Assembly (NCBI GenBank): GCA_039819165.1
Contig: JBCBSM010000001.1
Location: 620,001-684,000 of the forward strand
Direction: 5' to 3'
Source of the DNA: Planctomycetota bacterium
GTDB taxonomy: Bacteria; Planctomycetota; Phycisphaerae; Phycisphaerales; UBA1924
Length of the DNA stretch: 64,000 nucleotides
The translations under genes were made by a program, and so were the position numbers. The notes beneath the pieces were generated by a model. That model saw only the letters and a program-made list of their open reading frames with translations. It was not told where the DNA came from and made no database searches. Shown here in pieces: positions 42,138-49,646 of the stretch. The number at the start of each line of letters is the position of its first letter. The stretch's first letter is position 1.

Positions 42138-43532
42138 ATGACGGACAACGAGAGAGTAGAACCGTGCCCGCCGCAGGCGGTGTGGTGCCTCCTGGCTGAT
42201 TCGTCCGGATCGGCGCGGGAGCTGCTCGACGGTCTGCGAGACCGCAAGCTCGGTGTCTCGGTGACCGACGGTCCCCAGCCCGGACCGGGGCTGGTCATTC
42301 TGGGTCGCCAACTGGATGCCCTCGACGTCCTCGCGGGAACCGGCACGATGGATCTAGGCCGCATAGCGGCCTGGGCCCCCGGAGCTCCGGTGGAAGCCCA
42401 GCGCGAGTGGCTTGGCCGCGGGCTGGGCGACTTCATTACCAGCCCAAGGTGCACCGATTCGTGCGGCATGATCGCCGCTCGCGTAGCTCGCTGGTTTCGG
42501 ATCGACGAGTTAGTCTTAAGATTTCGTTCCCGCGTCGTTGGCGACAGTCCTGCCCTTCGAGACGCGCTGCGCGACGCGGTGGAGTGCGGCGCATTCGGCC
42601 GCCAGCCGATCGTGCTCCAGGGCGACTCGGGCGTCGGCAAGGAGCTCTTTGCCAAGATCATCCACGAAGTCGATCCCGAGTATTCGCGAGGCCCGCTGCG
42701 GGTGCTCGACTGCGCGACGGTCAACGCAGATCTGTCCGGAAGTGAGTTCTTCGGGCACGAGCGGGGTGCGTTCACCGGCGCGGTGAACGAGCGAGACGGA
42801 GCATTTGCCGAAGCCAACGGCGGCATGCTGTTCCTGGATGAGATTGGTGAACTACCGCCTCGCCTGCAGGCGGAGCTGCTTCGCGTCGTCCAGGAGCGGA
42901 CGTTCAAGCGCGTGGGCAGCAACGCCTGGCAGCGTTCAACGTTCAGGCTCGTCTGCGCAACGCACCGCGATCTGAAGACCGAAGTCGCCGAGAGCCGCTT
43001 CCGGCTGGACTTCTACTTTCGCCTTGCCGGCTCGACGTGCCGCATCCCGTCGCTCTCCGAGCGTCCGGCGGACGTACTTCCGCTCGCAGCGCACTTCTTG
43101 AAGCTGCGCTTTGGTCGGGACGCCCCGGAGATGACAAGGGCCTTTGGGACACACCTCCTGGCACGGTCGTATCCAGGCAATGTGCGGGAACTGCGCCAGC
43201 TCGTTGACGGCTGCGCCATGAACTGGCCCGGTGCCGGGCCGCTGGATCTCGGATGCCTGCCAAGGGCAGAGCTCGCGTGCTCCGGGCGGAGCTCAGCCGC
43301 GGATCTGCCCGGCTCGATCGCCCGGCTCGTCCGGTCGGGCCACGACCTGGCCGGCATACACGCCGAGGTGAAGCGCGCGGTGTACGACGCGATCATCGCG
43401 GAAGTTGGCGAAGATACCGCCAGGATTTCGGAACGACTAGGGGTCCACAAGCGCACCGTGCAACTCGAGCTTCGGGACCGCAGGCCCGCGCGACTCTCCG
43501 AGTCGGAGCAGTCTCCGGGCGTTCTCGCCTAG
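42138..43532 (+). CDS. Sigma-54-dependent enhancer-binding transcriptional activator
   Basis: 464 residues. Residues ~12-125 look like a degenerate receiver: hydrophobic strands and L-G-D-F-I-T-S-P-R at the alpha-5 position, but G-R in L-V-I-L-G-R-Q where the phospho-acceptor Asp should be. The AAA+ domain has Walker A G-D-S-G-V-G-K-E (162-169), the sigma-54 contact loop G-A-F-T-G-A (210-215), Walker B M-L-F-L-D-E (230-235), and R-L-D-F-Y-F-R-L sensor region. The last ~60 residues hold a Fis-like helix-turn-helix (D-T-A-R-I-S-E-R-L-G-V-H-K-R-T-V-Q-L-E-L). Activity is therefore probably not set by phosphorylation of this protein. The nearest sigma-54-like promoter is at 48703-48718. Its 3' end overlaps the amidohydrolase gene by 96 bases. 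Confidence 0.92.
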   Translation: MTDNERVEPCPPQAVWCLLADSSGSARELLDGLRDRKLGVSVTDGPQPGPGLVILGRQLDALDVLAGTGTMDLGRIAAWAPGAPVEAQREWLGRGLGDFITSPRCTDSCGMIAARVARWFRIDELVLRFRSRVVGDSPALRDALRDAVECGAFGRQPIVLQGDSGVGKELFAKIIHEVDPEYSRGPLRVLDCATVNADLSGSEFFGHERGAFTGAVNERDGAFAEANGGMLFLDEIGELPPRLQAELLRVVQERTFKRVGSNAWQRSTFRLVCATHRDLKTEVAESRFRLDFYFRLAGSTCRIPSLSERPADVLPLAAHFLKLRFGRDAPEMTRAFGTHLLARSYPGNVRELRQLVDGCAMNWPGAGPLDLGCLPRAELACSGRSSAADLPGSIARLVRSGHDLAGIHAEVKRAVYDAIIAEVGEDTARISERLGVHKRTVQLELRDRRPARLSESEQSPGVLA

Positions 43533-44222
43533 GACGAGCCCTAGATCCCGGCCGCGGAGCGGCAGTGCCCGGACCTTTGCGAGCTCCAGGCCGGGGTGCA
43601 GGAACGGCCCATCGGATCCGAACAGGATCTTGCCGGGCCCCGCCGCCTTCAACGCCTCGATCAGCAGATCGAAGTACCGCACGCCGGACGTATCGGTGTA
43701 GACGTTGTCGAACCGAGCGAGCGTGCCGATGAAGGCGTTCTGGGCCCGCCAGTCATCGGCGAAGCTCCCCAGGTGCGGAATGATGAAGTTGACGCCGGGA
43801 TACTCGCCGGCGATGAGCGGCAGCGGATCGACCTCTGCCATCGGATCGTAGAGGATCGGGATGTCGTGCTCGAGCGCCGCCTTGCACACCTCCCGGGTGA
43901 TCCGCGCGTCGTACCGGTGCACCTTGATGCCGCGGAACCCGAACGTGTCCACGGCCTCGCGCACCAGGGCGCCGATGCGACCCTTATCACGCTCGGCGTG
44001 CACGAAGGCGAAGCCGGTGAGGTGATCCGGGGCGGCCGCCACGATGCGTGCCACCGCACGATTGCCCTCGGCGTAGTCGTGATGGAACACCGAGAAGACG
44101 ACCGTGCGGCCGATGCCGGCGGCGCGGGCCCGCTTCGAATAGCGACCCAACGGCGCCGAGGTATCAAATGGGCCGCGCCACCCGCTCGCGCGACCAGCAT
44201 GGCAATGGCAGTCGATGATCAT
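43437..44222 (-). CDS. Amidohydrolase-2 family metal-dependent hydrolase
   Basis: 261 residues of the amidohydrolase/ACMSD-type TIM barrel. The metal motif D-C-H-C-H opens the protein (residues 4-8). Then follow G-F-A-F-V-H, G-I-K-V-H-R-Y with a barrel Lys/His, F-I-I-P-H-L-G-S-F and the catalytic Asp in I-L-F-G-S-D-G-P-F. It may decarboxylate or hydrolyse a small carboxylate; the substrate is unknown. It begins 37 bases after the stop of the 629-residue protein on the same strand, so it may be the last gene of that operon. Its 3' end overlaps the convergent sigma-54 activator gene. Confidence 0.9.
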   Translation of the reverse strand: MIIDCHCHAGRASGWRGPFDTSAPLGRYSKRARAAGIGRTVVFSVFHHDYAEGNRAVARIVAAAPDHLTGFAFVHAERDKGRIGALVREAVDTFGFRGIKVHRYDARITREVCKAALEHDIPILYDPMAEVDPLPLIAGEYPGVNFIIPHLGSFADDWRAQNAFIGTLARFDNVYTDTSGVRYFDLLIEALKAAGPGKILFGSDGPFLHPGLELAKVRALPLRGRDLGLVLGENARRLLRLGESRGPAVPKLELHGALVDP

Positions 44223-44259
44223 CTCACACCCGGCGGCGACGCGACCTGGCCGGCACCCC

Positions 44260-46149
44260 TCACACGCCGAGCTGACGACCGCGCATGAAGCGCGCGGGCT
44301 GCTGGGTGTTGACGGCCCGGAGCGACCGGTCGGACGAGTCTGCCAGGTCCACGCCGGTCACGGCGTAGTACGCCTCGATGTAGCCCTGCACCTGCGGCTT
44401 CCAGTAGCGGGCCCAGTCCTGGGCGTCGCTGGACGTCATCGCCATGTCCACCCAGTCGGTGAAGCGGATGCTGAGAATGAGCTGCTCGCCGTAGACCGCC
44501 AGTCGGTGGAAGCTGGAGACCGACGGCTGCTGCCATCCGAGGATCTTGGCCAGCGAGTCCACCTGCCCCATCCATCGCTCCTCGTAGGGCACCATCTCGC
44601 GCGTCTGCAGCAGCAGGCGCATCGGCTCCTGGGCGAGCAGCCACTGCTCGGTCATCATCTCGACGCGAGACGTTGTGGGCAGATCGCCGAAGGAGTTGTG
44701 GGCGCCCTCGGCCAGCACGACGTGCAGGTCCCGCAGGGTGTTCAGCATGCGGAAGGCATCGGGCTGGATGAACTCGTGGGCATCCTCCTTATAGAATCGC
44801 GATGCGTGACGCAGCAGCATGTGGAACGTATCGATGAAGCGCGATCTGTTGTCGACGATCTCGGGGTCCCCCGGTCGCAGCGTCGAGAGCTCCAGCCCGT
44901 ACTCGTGGCGGTACTCAGCCGCCCGCTGCCGCACCGTCAGGCGGTTCGGCGCGTCGCGGACGTAGCCCCACAGCAGGTTGTTCAGGGGCCGCAGCGGCGA
45001 GAGCTCGAGGTTGCGCAGGCCCTCGGCACCCTTGACGGGGAGGTTCTGGAACCGCTGGGCAATCGCCGCAATCGAGCGGCTGAGCTGGCCCGATTCGTGC
45101 CAGAACGACCAGATCAGCTCGATGAGGCACAGCCGGTTCCGCATGCCGTCCTCGCAGAGCGGGAACGAGCCGAACCTCGTGGGATCGAAGTCGTGCCCCC
45201 ACGTGGCCGTGATGATGCGATCTAGGTACGGCAGGGTGTCGGTGGACACGTTGTTCTCGAGGTAGCGCACCATGTAGGCGTTGAGGTCGCCCACGAGGTC
45301 GCCGGAGCCGCCGTACTCCCGTTCGGTCCCCGGTTCCGTGCCGGCGATGTTGTAGATGCAGCACCCCTCGGCCAGCAGGAACACCTCCGTGGCGGCCTTC
45401 AGGATCTTGTAGGCCTGGGAGCCGTACCGATAGGCCGTCGCTCCGCCGAGCTGCTTCTGCACGGCGTCGCAGTCGCTGCGACGAGGCTTGCAGGGGTTGC
45501 CGCCCCACGAGCAGCCGTCGCACATCACGGCGCTCACGAAGTCGTCGTAGGCCTTGAACTGCTTGGTGTCGTAGGAGCGCCGCACGACCTCCCAGAGCGT
45601 TCCGTGCCGGCTTGTCCAGCCCTTCTCGGGCGAGGACACGGTCATGTCGGCGCCGTTCGCGGCACTCGCGGGCGTCCGCGTCAGCAGGGTGTGCGCTACG
45701 TCGTACGTTGTGGTGCCGAGTTCAATCTCGGCGGTGTATACCTGGGCGTCGCCGGCCGTGATTTCGATGTACAGGATGGCCGTGCTGTCGTACACGCCCT
45801 CCAAATCGCTGGCGGACGTATTCAACTCCCACTCCGTGTCACCCGTTCCGCGTGCGGTCATTATCTGCGAGCCGGGCGGGAAGTTGTTCGCGGTGTTCTG
45901 CAGGCGTGTACGCAGGTTGACGCTGGTTGTGCTCGAAGCATGCGTCACACCCGATGTCGACAGCACGAACTTACCCTCGGAGTCGAGCCGCACGGCGACC
46001 TCGCCGACCTCGCCGCCTGATCCATCGTGGAGCGGACCGCGTGCGACAAACTCAGGCGCAATATCGAGCGCAAACAGGAGGGTGCCATTGGCGGCAGCCG
46101 ACTGTGGGTAGACGGTCAACTGGGTTCGATCTGATTGTTGCGGGCGCAT
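44260..46149 (-). CDS. Large uncharacterised protein, third gene of the sigma-54-linked cassette
   Basis: 629 residues, not a family I can name. Residues 1-~190 are beta-rich (Q-L-T-V-Y-P-Q-S-A-A-A-N-G-T-L-L-F-A-L, Y-I-E-I-T-A-G-D-A-Q-V-Y-T-A-E-I) without a signal peptide. A Cys-rich linker (C-D-G-C-S-W-G-G-N-P-C-K and a later A-E-G-C-C-I-Y) follows. From ~270 the protein is helical, with W-G-H-D-F-D-P-T-R, R-P-L-N-N-L-L-W-G-Y, H-V-V-L-A-E-G-A-H-N-S-F-G-D-L-P and V-D-L-A-D near the end. The Trp/His/Asp-rich blocks look strongly constrained. ATG at 46149 has AGGAG upstream; an earlier start overlapping the previous gene is less likely. It follows the HEAGH gene by 17 bases. Confidence 0.82.
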   Translation of the reverse strand: MRPQQSDRTQLTVYPQSAAANGTLLFALDIAPEFVARGPLHDGSGGEVGEVAVRLDSEGKFVLSTSGVTHASSTTSVNLRTRLQNTANNFPPGSQIMTARGTGDTEWELNTSASDLEGVYDSTAILYIEITAGDAQVYTAEIELGTTTYDVAHTLLTRTPASAANGADMTVSSPEKGWTSRHGTLWEVVRRSYDTKQFKAYDDFVSAVMCDGCSWGGNPCKPRRSDCDAVQKQLGGATAYRYGSQAYKILKAATEVFLLAEGCCIYNIAGTEPGTEREYGGSGDLVGDLNAYMVRYLENNVSTDTLPYLDRIITATWGHDFDPTRFGSFPLCEDGMRNRLCLIELIWSFWHESGQLSRSIAAIAQRFQNLPVKGAEGLRNLELSPLRPLNNLLWGYVRDAPNRLTVRQRAAEYRHEYGLELSTLRPGDPEIVDNRSRFIDTFHMLLRHASRFYKEDAHEFIQPDAFRMLNTLRDLHVVLAEGAHNSFGDLPTTSRVEMMTEQWLLAQEPMRLLLQTREMVPYEERWMGQVDSLAKILGWQQPSVSSFHRLAVYGEQLILSIRFTDWVDMAMTSSDAQDWARYWKPQVQGYIEAYYAVTGVDLADSSDRSLRAVNTQQPARFMRGRQLGV

Positions 46150-46166
46150 TCTGGCATACTCCTGTT

Positions 46167-47471
46167 CTATTTGATTGGGGCAGATGTCTCGGCGGCGCAT
46201 CGGGCGCACACGCCATCACAGAGTGCGCGCGAGAGCGCCCAATGCTGGAGCAACTGTCCTACGAGCCGGTGCTCCTGCTCCGCTGGCAGCGCGCCGTCCA
46301 GGCGCGCCAGTCCGAGATAAGCGAGCGCACGCGTCGGGCTTAGCGCCGCGACGCGATGCGGATGCATCCCGACGCGGGCACGCGAGCTGCGGAGTGCACG
46401 CGGAGTGCGCGAGCCGTGACGCACGATGCGTCGCAGCTCATCGCCGTTCGCACGCGACACTCGATGCGAGAGCATGCGATCGATGAACGGATCCATCGTG
46501 GACTCGAGCTGTTGCACGATCTCGCGGGTCTTCGCGGGAGCGCCATCCAGGGGATACATGGTCCGCCACGATCGCTCCAGCTGGGACCAGATCGGATCGG
46601 GGTAGACCGTGTTGCCGACGCGGCAACTCAGGACGACGCGGATCCACGGAAACGGGTGCGGGCCATCGAGTCCAACACGGAACACGAAGGCGAGCGGCAA
46701 CGAGACGACGCCCATCAATCCGGACGTAGCCGCCGGACCGAGCTTGCCGATCGCCCATGCGTCGGCCAGGATCTCCGAGATCCACCGCTGCCACAGCTCC
46801 CAGGGATCGAGGCTATTGGACCGCGCCGTGCGAGCGCGGCCAAGGTCCCGCCTCAGGCTGGCAACGAGGTCGAGGAGGCCAGCGACCTGGTGGCCCGCCT
46901 CGTGCACGAGCGACGATGCGATGCCGGTGCCAACCATGCGCTCGCGTGGGATGCGCACGATGGCAACCGGCGACGGCGCTCCGCCCGGGAGCCTGGTGCG
47001 GGCCCTGCGGATGGCGGCGCCATGGCCTCGATCCAGGTAGGTCACGGCGAGCGGCATCTCTCCGCGATACGACTCGATCTGCATGGCGTCGCTGGCAGCA
47101 ACATCGAGGCCGCCGATCCACGAGCCAGTCTCGTGCTCGCTTCGCTGCGTCATGACGTCCGCAAAGATGTCGAGCTGGTCGAGCGTTGCATTGAAGCGCA
47201 GCTTGAGGAACACGAACTCGCGCTGTACGGCGCGAGCACTCTCTCCGGTGAGTCGCTCGTGCTTCAGGCGAGCCAGGAACCTGGTCACGTGCCGCCCGAG
47301 GTCTTCTCGCTGGCAGATCAGCATCTGGTCGATCGCACGCAGGGCGGGCGCACCGACCGAGGCCGACGCGACCGCGGGCATCGTCGCGCTGAGCGGACGC
47401 ACGCGACGCAGCCGCGTGAGCAAGCCCTGCGCCTCGCTCGCCAGGAATCGAGATGGCGTGACCGCCTGCAT
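46167..47471 (-). CDS. HEAGH zinc-metalloprotease-like protein, second gene of the cassette
   Basis: 434 residues. H190-E191-A-G-H194 within S-S-L-V-H-E-A-G-H-Q, followed by E233 in I-S-E-I-L-A-D-A-W-A, is the HExxH...E arrangement of gluzincin-type zinc peptidases: two histidine ligands, catalytic Glu and a downstream Glu ligand. There is no secretion signal, and the N-terminal 180 residues are helical without a known domain. The gene starts three bases after the stop of the glycine-zipper gene, so the two are translated together. That gene product is the natural candidate substrate. Proteolytic activity is inferred from the motif only. Confidence 0.85.
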   Translation of the reverse strand: MQAVTPSRFLASEAQGLLTRLRRVRPLSATMPAVASASVGAPALRAIDQMLICQREDLGRHVTRFLARLKHERLTGESARAVQREFVFLKLRFNATLDQLDIFADVMTQRSEHETGSWIGGLDVAASDAMQIESYRGEMPLAVTYLDRGHGAAIRRARTRLPGGAPSPVAIVRIPRERMVGTGIASSLVHEAGHQVAGLLDLVASLRRDLGRARTARSNSLDPWELWQRWISEILADAWAIGKLGPAATSGLMGVVSLPLAFVFRVGLDGPHPFPWIRVVLSCRVGNTVYPDPIWSQLERSWRTMYPLDGAPAKTREIVQQLESTMDPFIDRMLSHRVSRANGDELRRIVRHGSRTPRALRSSRARVGMHPHRVAALSPTRALAYLGLARLDGALPAEQEHRLVGQLLQHWALSRALCDGVCARCAAETSAPIK

Positions 47472-47474
47472 GGA

Positions 47475-48644
47475 TCACACCCCAGCGAGGATGATGTTCG
47501 AGCCACGGCGGTACCAGCGACCTGCTTGCGCATGCGAAGCACCGCTGCGCCCATAGGGGCGCGATGCATAGCCCGGGCGGCGGTACCCGCGGGCCCTGGC
47601 GAAGCCGACAGAACGCTGCTGGCCCAACCCGCCCGATGGCGATCCATAGCCGCGCAGCCCGCCGAACTCGCCCTCGCTCTTGCTGGCGGCGTTCTTGGCC
47701 GCACGCTTCAGGGCGATGGCGGCAGCCTTCTTGGGCGGAATGGCGGCCGAGAGCTGGTCGGCATTCGTGGCCGCCTCATTCACGATCGAGACCAGCTGCC
47801 TCGTCGCTTCGGCAGGATCGCTCATGGCGAGCTCCTGGCTGGTCTGTGCATCCAGCCAGGACTGGGTCCGATCGTGAATATTGCCAACGGCGCCCTTCGC
47901 GGCGGCTACCAGCGTTGGCTTCGCGAAGCTCCAGACCCTTCTCGCACCATCGCTGTTCCAGAACCTCCGAACGCCATTAATGATGTCGCCAAGCTCGTCG
48001 TCGGAATCAGCGCTCAGCAAATCCTCGACGATCTCGTCCAGATCGTCGTCCGAGAGCGGAGAGTCCTGCGCGATCACGCCAACTTCCGCCGCCGACGGGG
48101 CGACCTTGGCGATCGCCTTCTTGACGGCCTGCTTCGCCGCGGCGGGTGACTCGGGATGCTTGACCGCGTCCTTGGTGGCGACCTCGGCCAGCTTGACGAC
48201 GCGGCGAGCGATCTCGAACTCCTGGTCTTCTGGGCTCAGGCCTTCGACCTCGGCCTCGAAGAGGCTTCCCACGGCCGAGCCAAGCTGGCCGCCTATGGCG
48301 GTCCCCACGCCCGGCAACACCAAAGATCCGAGGGCGCTGCCCACGGTTGGCAGGGCCGCCTTGGCCACGCCCTTGAGCGTGCCGGTGAGCGCTTTACCGG
48401 CGCCCGACTTGAGGAAACGCCCGGCCCCCTTCGCCACGTTCTTCACGAGCTTGCCGAGGAATTGCTCCATCTCCTCGTCATCGGAAACGGCTAGCAGATC
48501 CGCCGCAAGCTCGTTCAGCTGGGCGTCGGTCAGAGATCGGGCGGCGAGATCTTCGCCGTACATCCCGATCTCACCGAACTCGTCATCCTCTAATCCGATG
48601 TCGAGATCGGACATTTCGGGCTCCATGTAATCCAGGTCGTGCAT
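47475..48644 (-). CDS. Glycine-zipper protein with internal duplication, first gene of the cassette
   Basis: 389 residues, family not recognised. Residues 1-35 are acidic (nine Asp/Glu in the first 22). An approximate repeat joins ~38-75 (L-T-D-A-Q-L-N-E-L-A-A-D-L-L then F-L-G-K-L) and ~197-228 (L-S-D-D-D-L-D-E-I-V-E-D-L-L then I-I-N-G-V). Residues 95-130 are a hydrophobic glycine zipper (V-G-S-A-L-G-S-L-V-L-P-G-V-G-T-A-I-G-G) like those of pore-forming or bacteriocin-type peptides. The last 60 are Gly/Tyr/Arg-rich and end G-R-W-Y-R-R-G-S-N-I-I-L-A-G-V. ATG at 48644 has AGGAG eight bases upstream. No signal peptide. A sigma-54-like promoter lies 59-74 bases upstream. Confidence 0.84.
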   Translation of the reverse strand: MHDLDYMEPEMSDLDIGLEDDEFGEIGMYGEDLAARSLTDAQLNELAADLLAVSDDEEMEQFLGKLVKNVAKGAGRFLKSGAGKALTGTLKGVAKAALPTVGSALGSLVLPGVGTAIGGQLGSAVGSLFEAEVEGLSPEDQEFEIARRVVKLAEVATKDAVKHPESPAAAKQAVKKAIAKVAPSAAEVGVIAQDSPLSDDDLDEIVEDLLSADSDDELGDIINGVRRFWNSDGARRVWSFAKPTLVAAAKGAVGNIHDRTQSWLDAQTSQELAMSDPAEATRQLVSIVNEAATNADQLSAAIPPKKAAAIALKRAAKNAASKSEGEFGGLRGYGSPSGGLGQQRSVGFARARGYRRPGYASRPYGRSGASHAQAGRWYRRGSNIILAGV

Positions 48645-48702
48645 CGGATTCTCCTGTTCTGTGACCAACGCCAGGACCGCGGCTCGCGGTCGTCCGTGCG
48701 TA

Positions 48703-48718
48703 GGCAATGGGCATGCCA
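48703..48718 (-). promoter_or_regulatory. Sigma-54 (RpoN) -24/-12 promoter element
   Basis: The minus strand reads TGGCATGCCCATTGCC, against consensus TGGCACR-N4-TTGCW. The invariant GG and GC are present with exactly ten bases between; C6 is T and the final W is C. Transcription would start near 48692, about 48 bases before the ATG of the glycine-zipper gene. A sigma-54 activator gene in the same neighbourhood supports the call. Confidence 0.65.
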
Positions 48719-48760
48719 GCCCGCTCTGAGGCCCGCTGCGGAGTCTCACGCGTGTCTACG

Positions 48761-48823
48761 GCGCATGGGATTGCGCTGGGGCACTCGGCCGCGCAGCTCG
48801 TTGCGCCGTCGCGATGGCGCAAC
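48761..48823 (-). promoter_or_regulatory. Candidate enhancer (upstream activator) sites of the sigma-54 promoter
   Basis: Two inverted repeats lie upstream of the -24 element: GTTGCGCC-N8-GGCGCAAC at 48800-48823 (perfect, 8-bp arms) and GCGCA-N6-TGCGC at 48761-48776. Both are built on TTGCGC/GCGCAA half-sites. Their centres are about 75 and 120 bases before the predicted start, the normal range for enhancer-binding proteins. Binding by the activator encoded at 42138-43532 is inference. Confidence 0.5.
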
Positions 48824-48993
48824 ACTGAGATCTTCAGCGATCCTGCCGTTGGCCATCCGGAGTTTCACGGGGCGCATGCCCGAGCGACCCGGCACTCCAC
48901 GAAGACGGCACTCTTGATGGGCCCCTTGATGGGAAGGCCAAGGCGAGGCCGATCGATCTAGCTGCGCACGAACTGAGCGTGGCTACGAGCTGG

Positions 48994-49224
48994 TCAAAGC
49001 CGCGGCGCTGGCGGGCGTTCTCGGCTTCGACGGCGTGCCCGAAGCTGCCGCGCCCGAAGCCGCCGGAACAGCCAATACGGCGGCCCGACGAGCAGGGCAT
49101 ATGCGAACGAAATCAGGTTCCACGCGCTCGCAAGCACCAGGACCAACGGGTAGAGCAGGATCCACGGCCATCGCTCGAACAAGAAGGGATCACGGTTCCA
49201 CTCTGACCAACGGTTCCGATTCAC
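48994..49224 (-). CDS. Small membrane protein of unknown function
   Basis: 76 residues. A polar start with three Trp is followed by a hydrophobic stretch of about 35 residues (W-I-L-L-Y-P-L-V-L-V-L-A-S-A-W-N and L-I-S-F-A-Y-A-L-L-V-G-P-P-Y-W-L), enough for one long or two short membrane helices, and by a strongly basic tail (R-A-R-Q-L-R-A-R-R-R-S-R). The distribution follows the positive-inside rule with a cytoplasmic C-terminus. Start is GTG 49224 without a strong ribosome site. No family recognised. Confidence 0.55.
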   Translation of the reverse strand: MNRNRWSEWNRDPFLFERWPWILLYPLVLVLASAWNLISFAYALLVGPPYWLFRRLRARQLRARRRSRERPPAPRL

Positions 49225-49290
49225 TTACCAAGAATAGCGTGACCCAAAACCACAACGACCCGCCGTCTGGCGGGTCGCGTGTTGGTGCAA

Positions 49291-49354
49291 TAGCGGGGGC
49301 AGGATTTGAACCTGCGACCTTCGGGTTATGAGGGCTCCGCGGCCCTACCCCGCA
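49291..49354 (-). tRNA. tRNA-Met(CAT) remnant disrupted in the anticodon loop
   Basis: On the minus strand, CTCATAACCCGAAGG, then the T-arm GCAGG-TTCAAAT-CCTGC and acceptor CCCCGCT-A, form a normal tRNA-Met 3' half from the anticodon loop onward. The 5' side is abnormal: GCGGGG can still pair with CCCCGC, but only about 24 bases lie before the anticodon. There is no proper D-arm, and the anticodon stem cannot form. At 64 nt it is too short to be functional. The break in the anticodon loop is where many tyrosine recombinases cut, and an integrase-bearing element begins about 90 bases further on. Confidence 0.6.
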
Positions 49355-49446
49355 ACTCTCGCCCGGACAGCTACTTGCAGTATCCGCCAGGACTTACGCG
49401 AATCCCGGCACGGATCCATTGTGCCCATTTCGGCCATGCTTTTCAA

Positions 49447-49471
49447 CGGACTGTGTACAGATTTGTGTACA
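49447..49471 (+). repeat. Left 25-bp direct repeat (candidate att/arm site)
   Basis: Starts CGGAC and contains two TGTGTACA octamers separated by GATT. It matches 61315-61339 in the same orientation at 23 of 25 positions. A further 10-bp match, GTGCCCATTT at 49421-49430, occurs inverted at 61348-61357. The pairing with a copy next to the integrase start suggests recombinase arm or attachment sites. Confidence 0.65.
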
Positions 49472-49646
49472 GGCGCAGCCGACCCAATCCCAAGGCCGGA
49501 CTGCCCCTTGACCCGAACGGCGGAGCGAACTGCGATCAGGCGGGTGCTGTCAAGGCCAAGCGAGTCCGCGAGCGCCGCGCCTTTACTGCTCCCGTCTGAT
49601 CGCGACAATGACAGCCGTCGGGCCAAGGTGGCACATTCAGCTGCAC

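Noticed and set aside
41543-42922. 459-codon minus-strand frame across the intergenic region and the sigma-54 activator
   Set aside because: Ser/Arg/Pro-rich shadow; the activator on the plus strand has all AAA+ motifs.
49035-49331. Small frame ending G-A-G-F-E-P-A-T-F-G-L
   Set aside because: This ending is the well-known false translation of a tRNA 3' end; here it crosses the tRNA-Met remnant.
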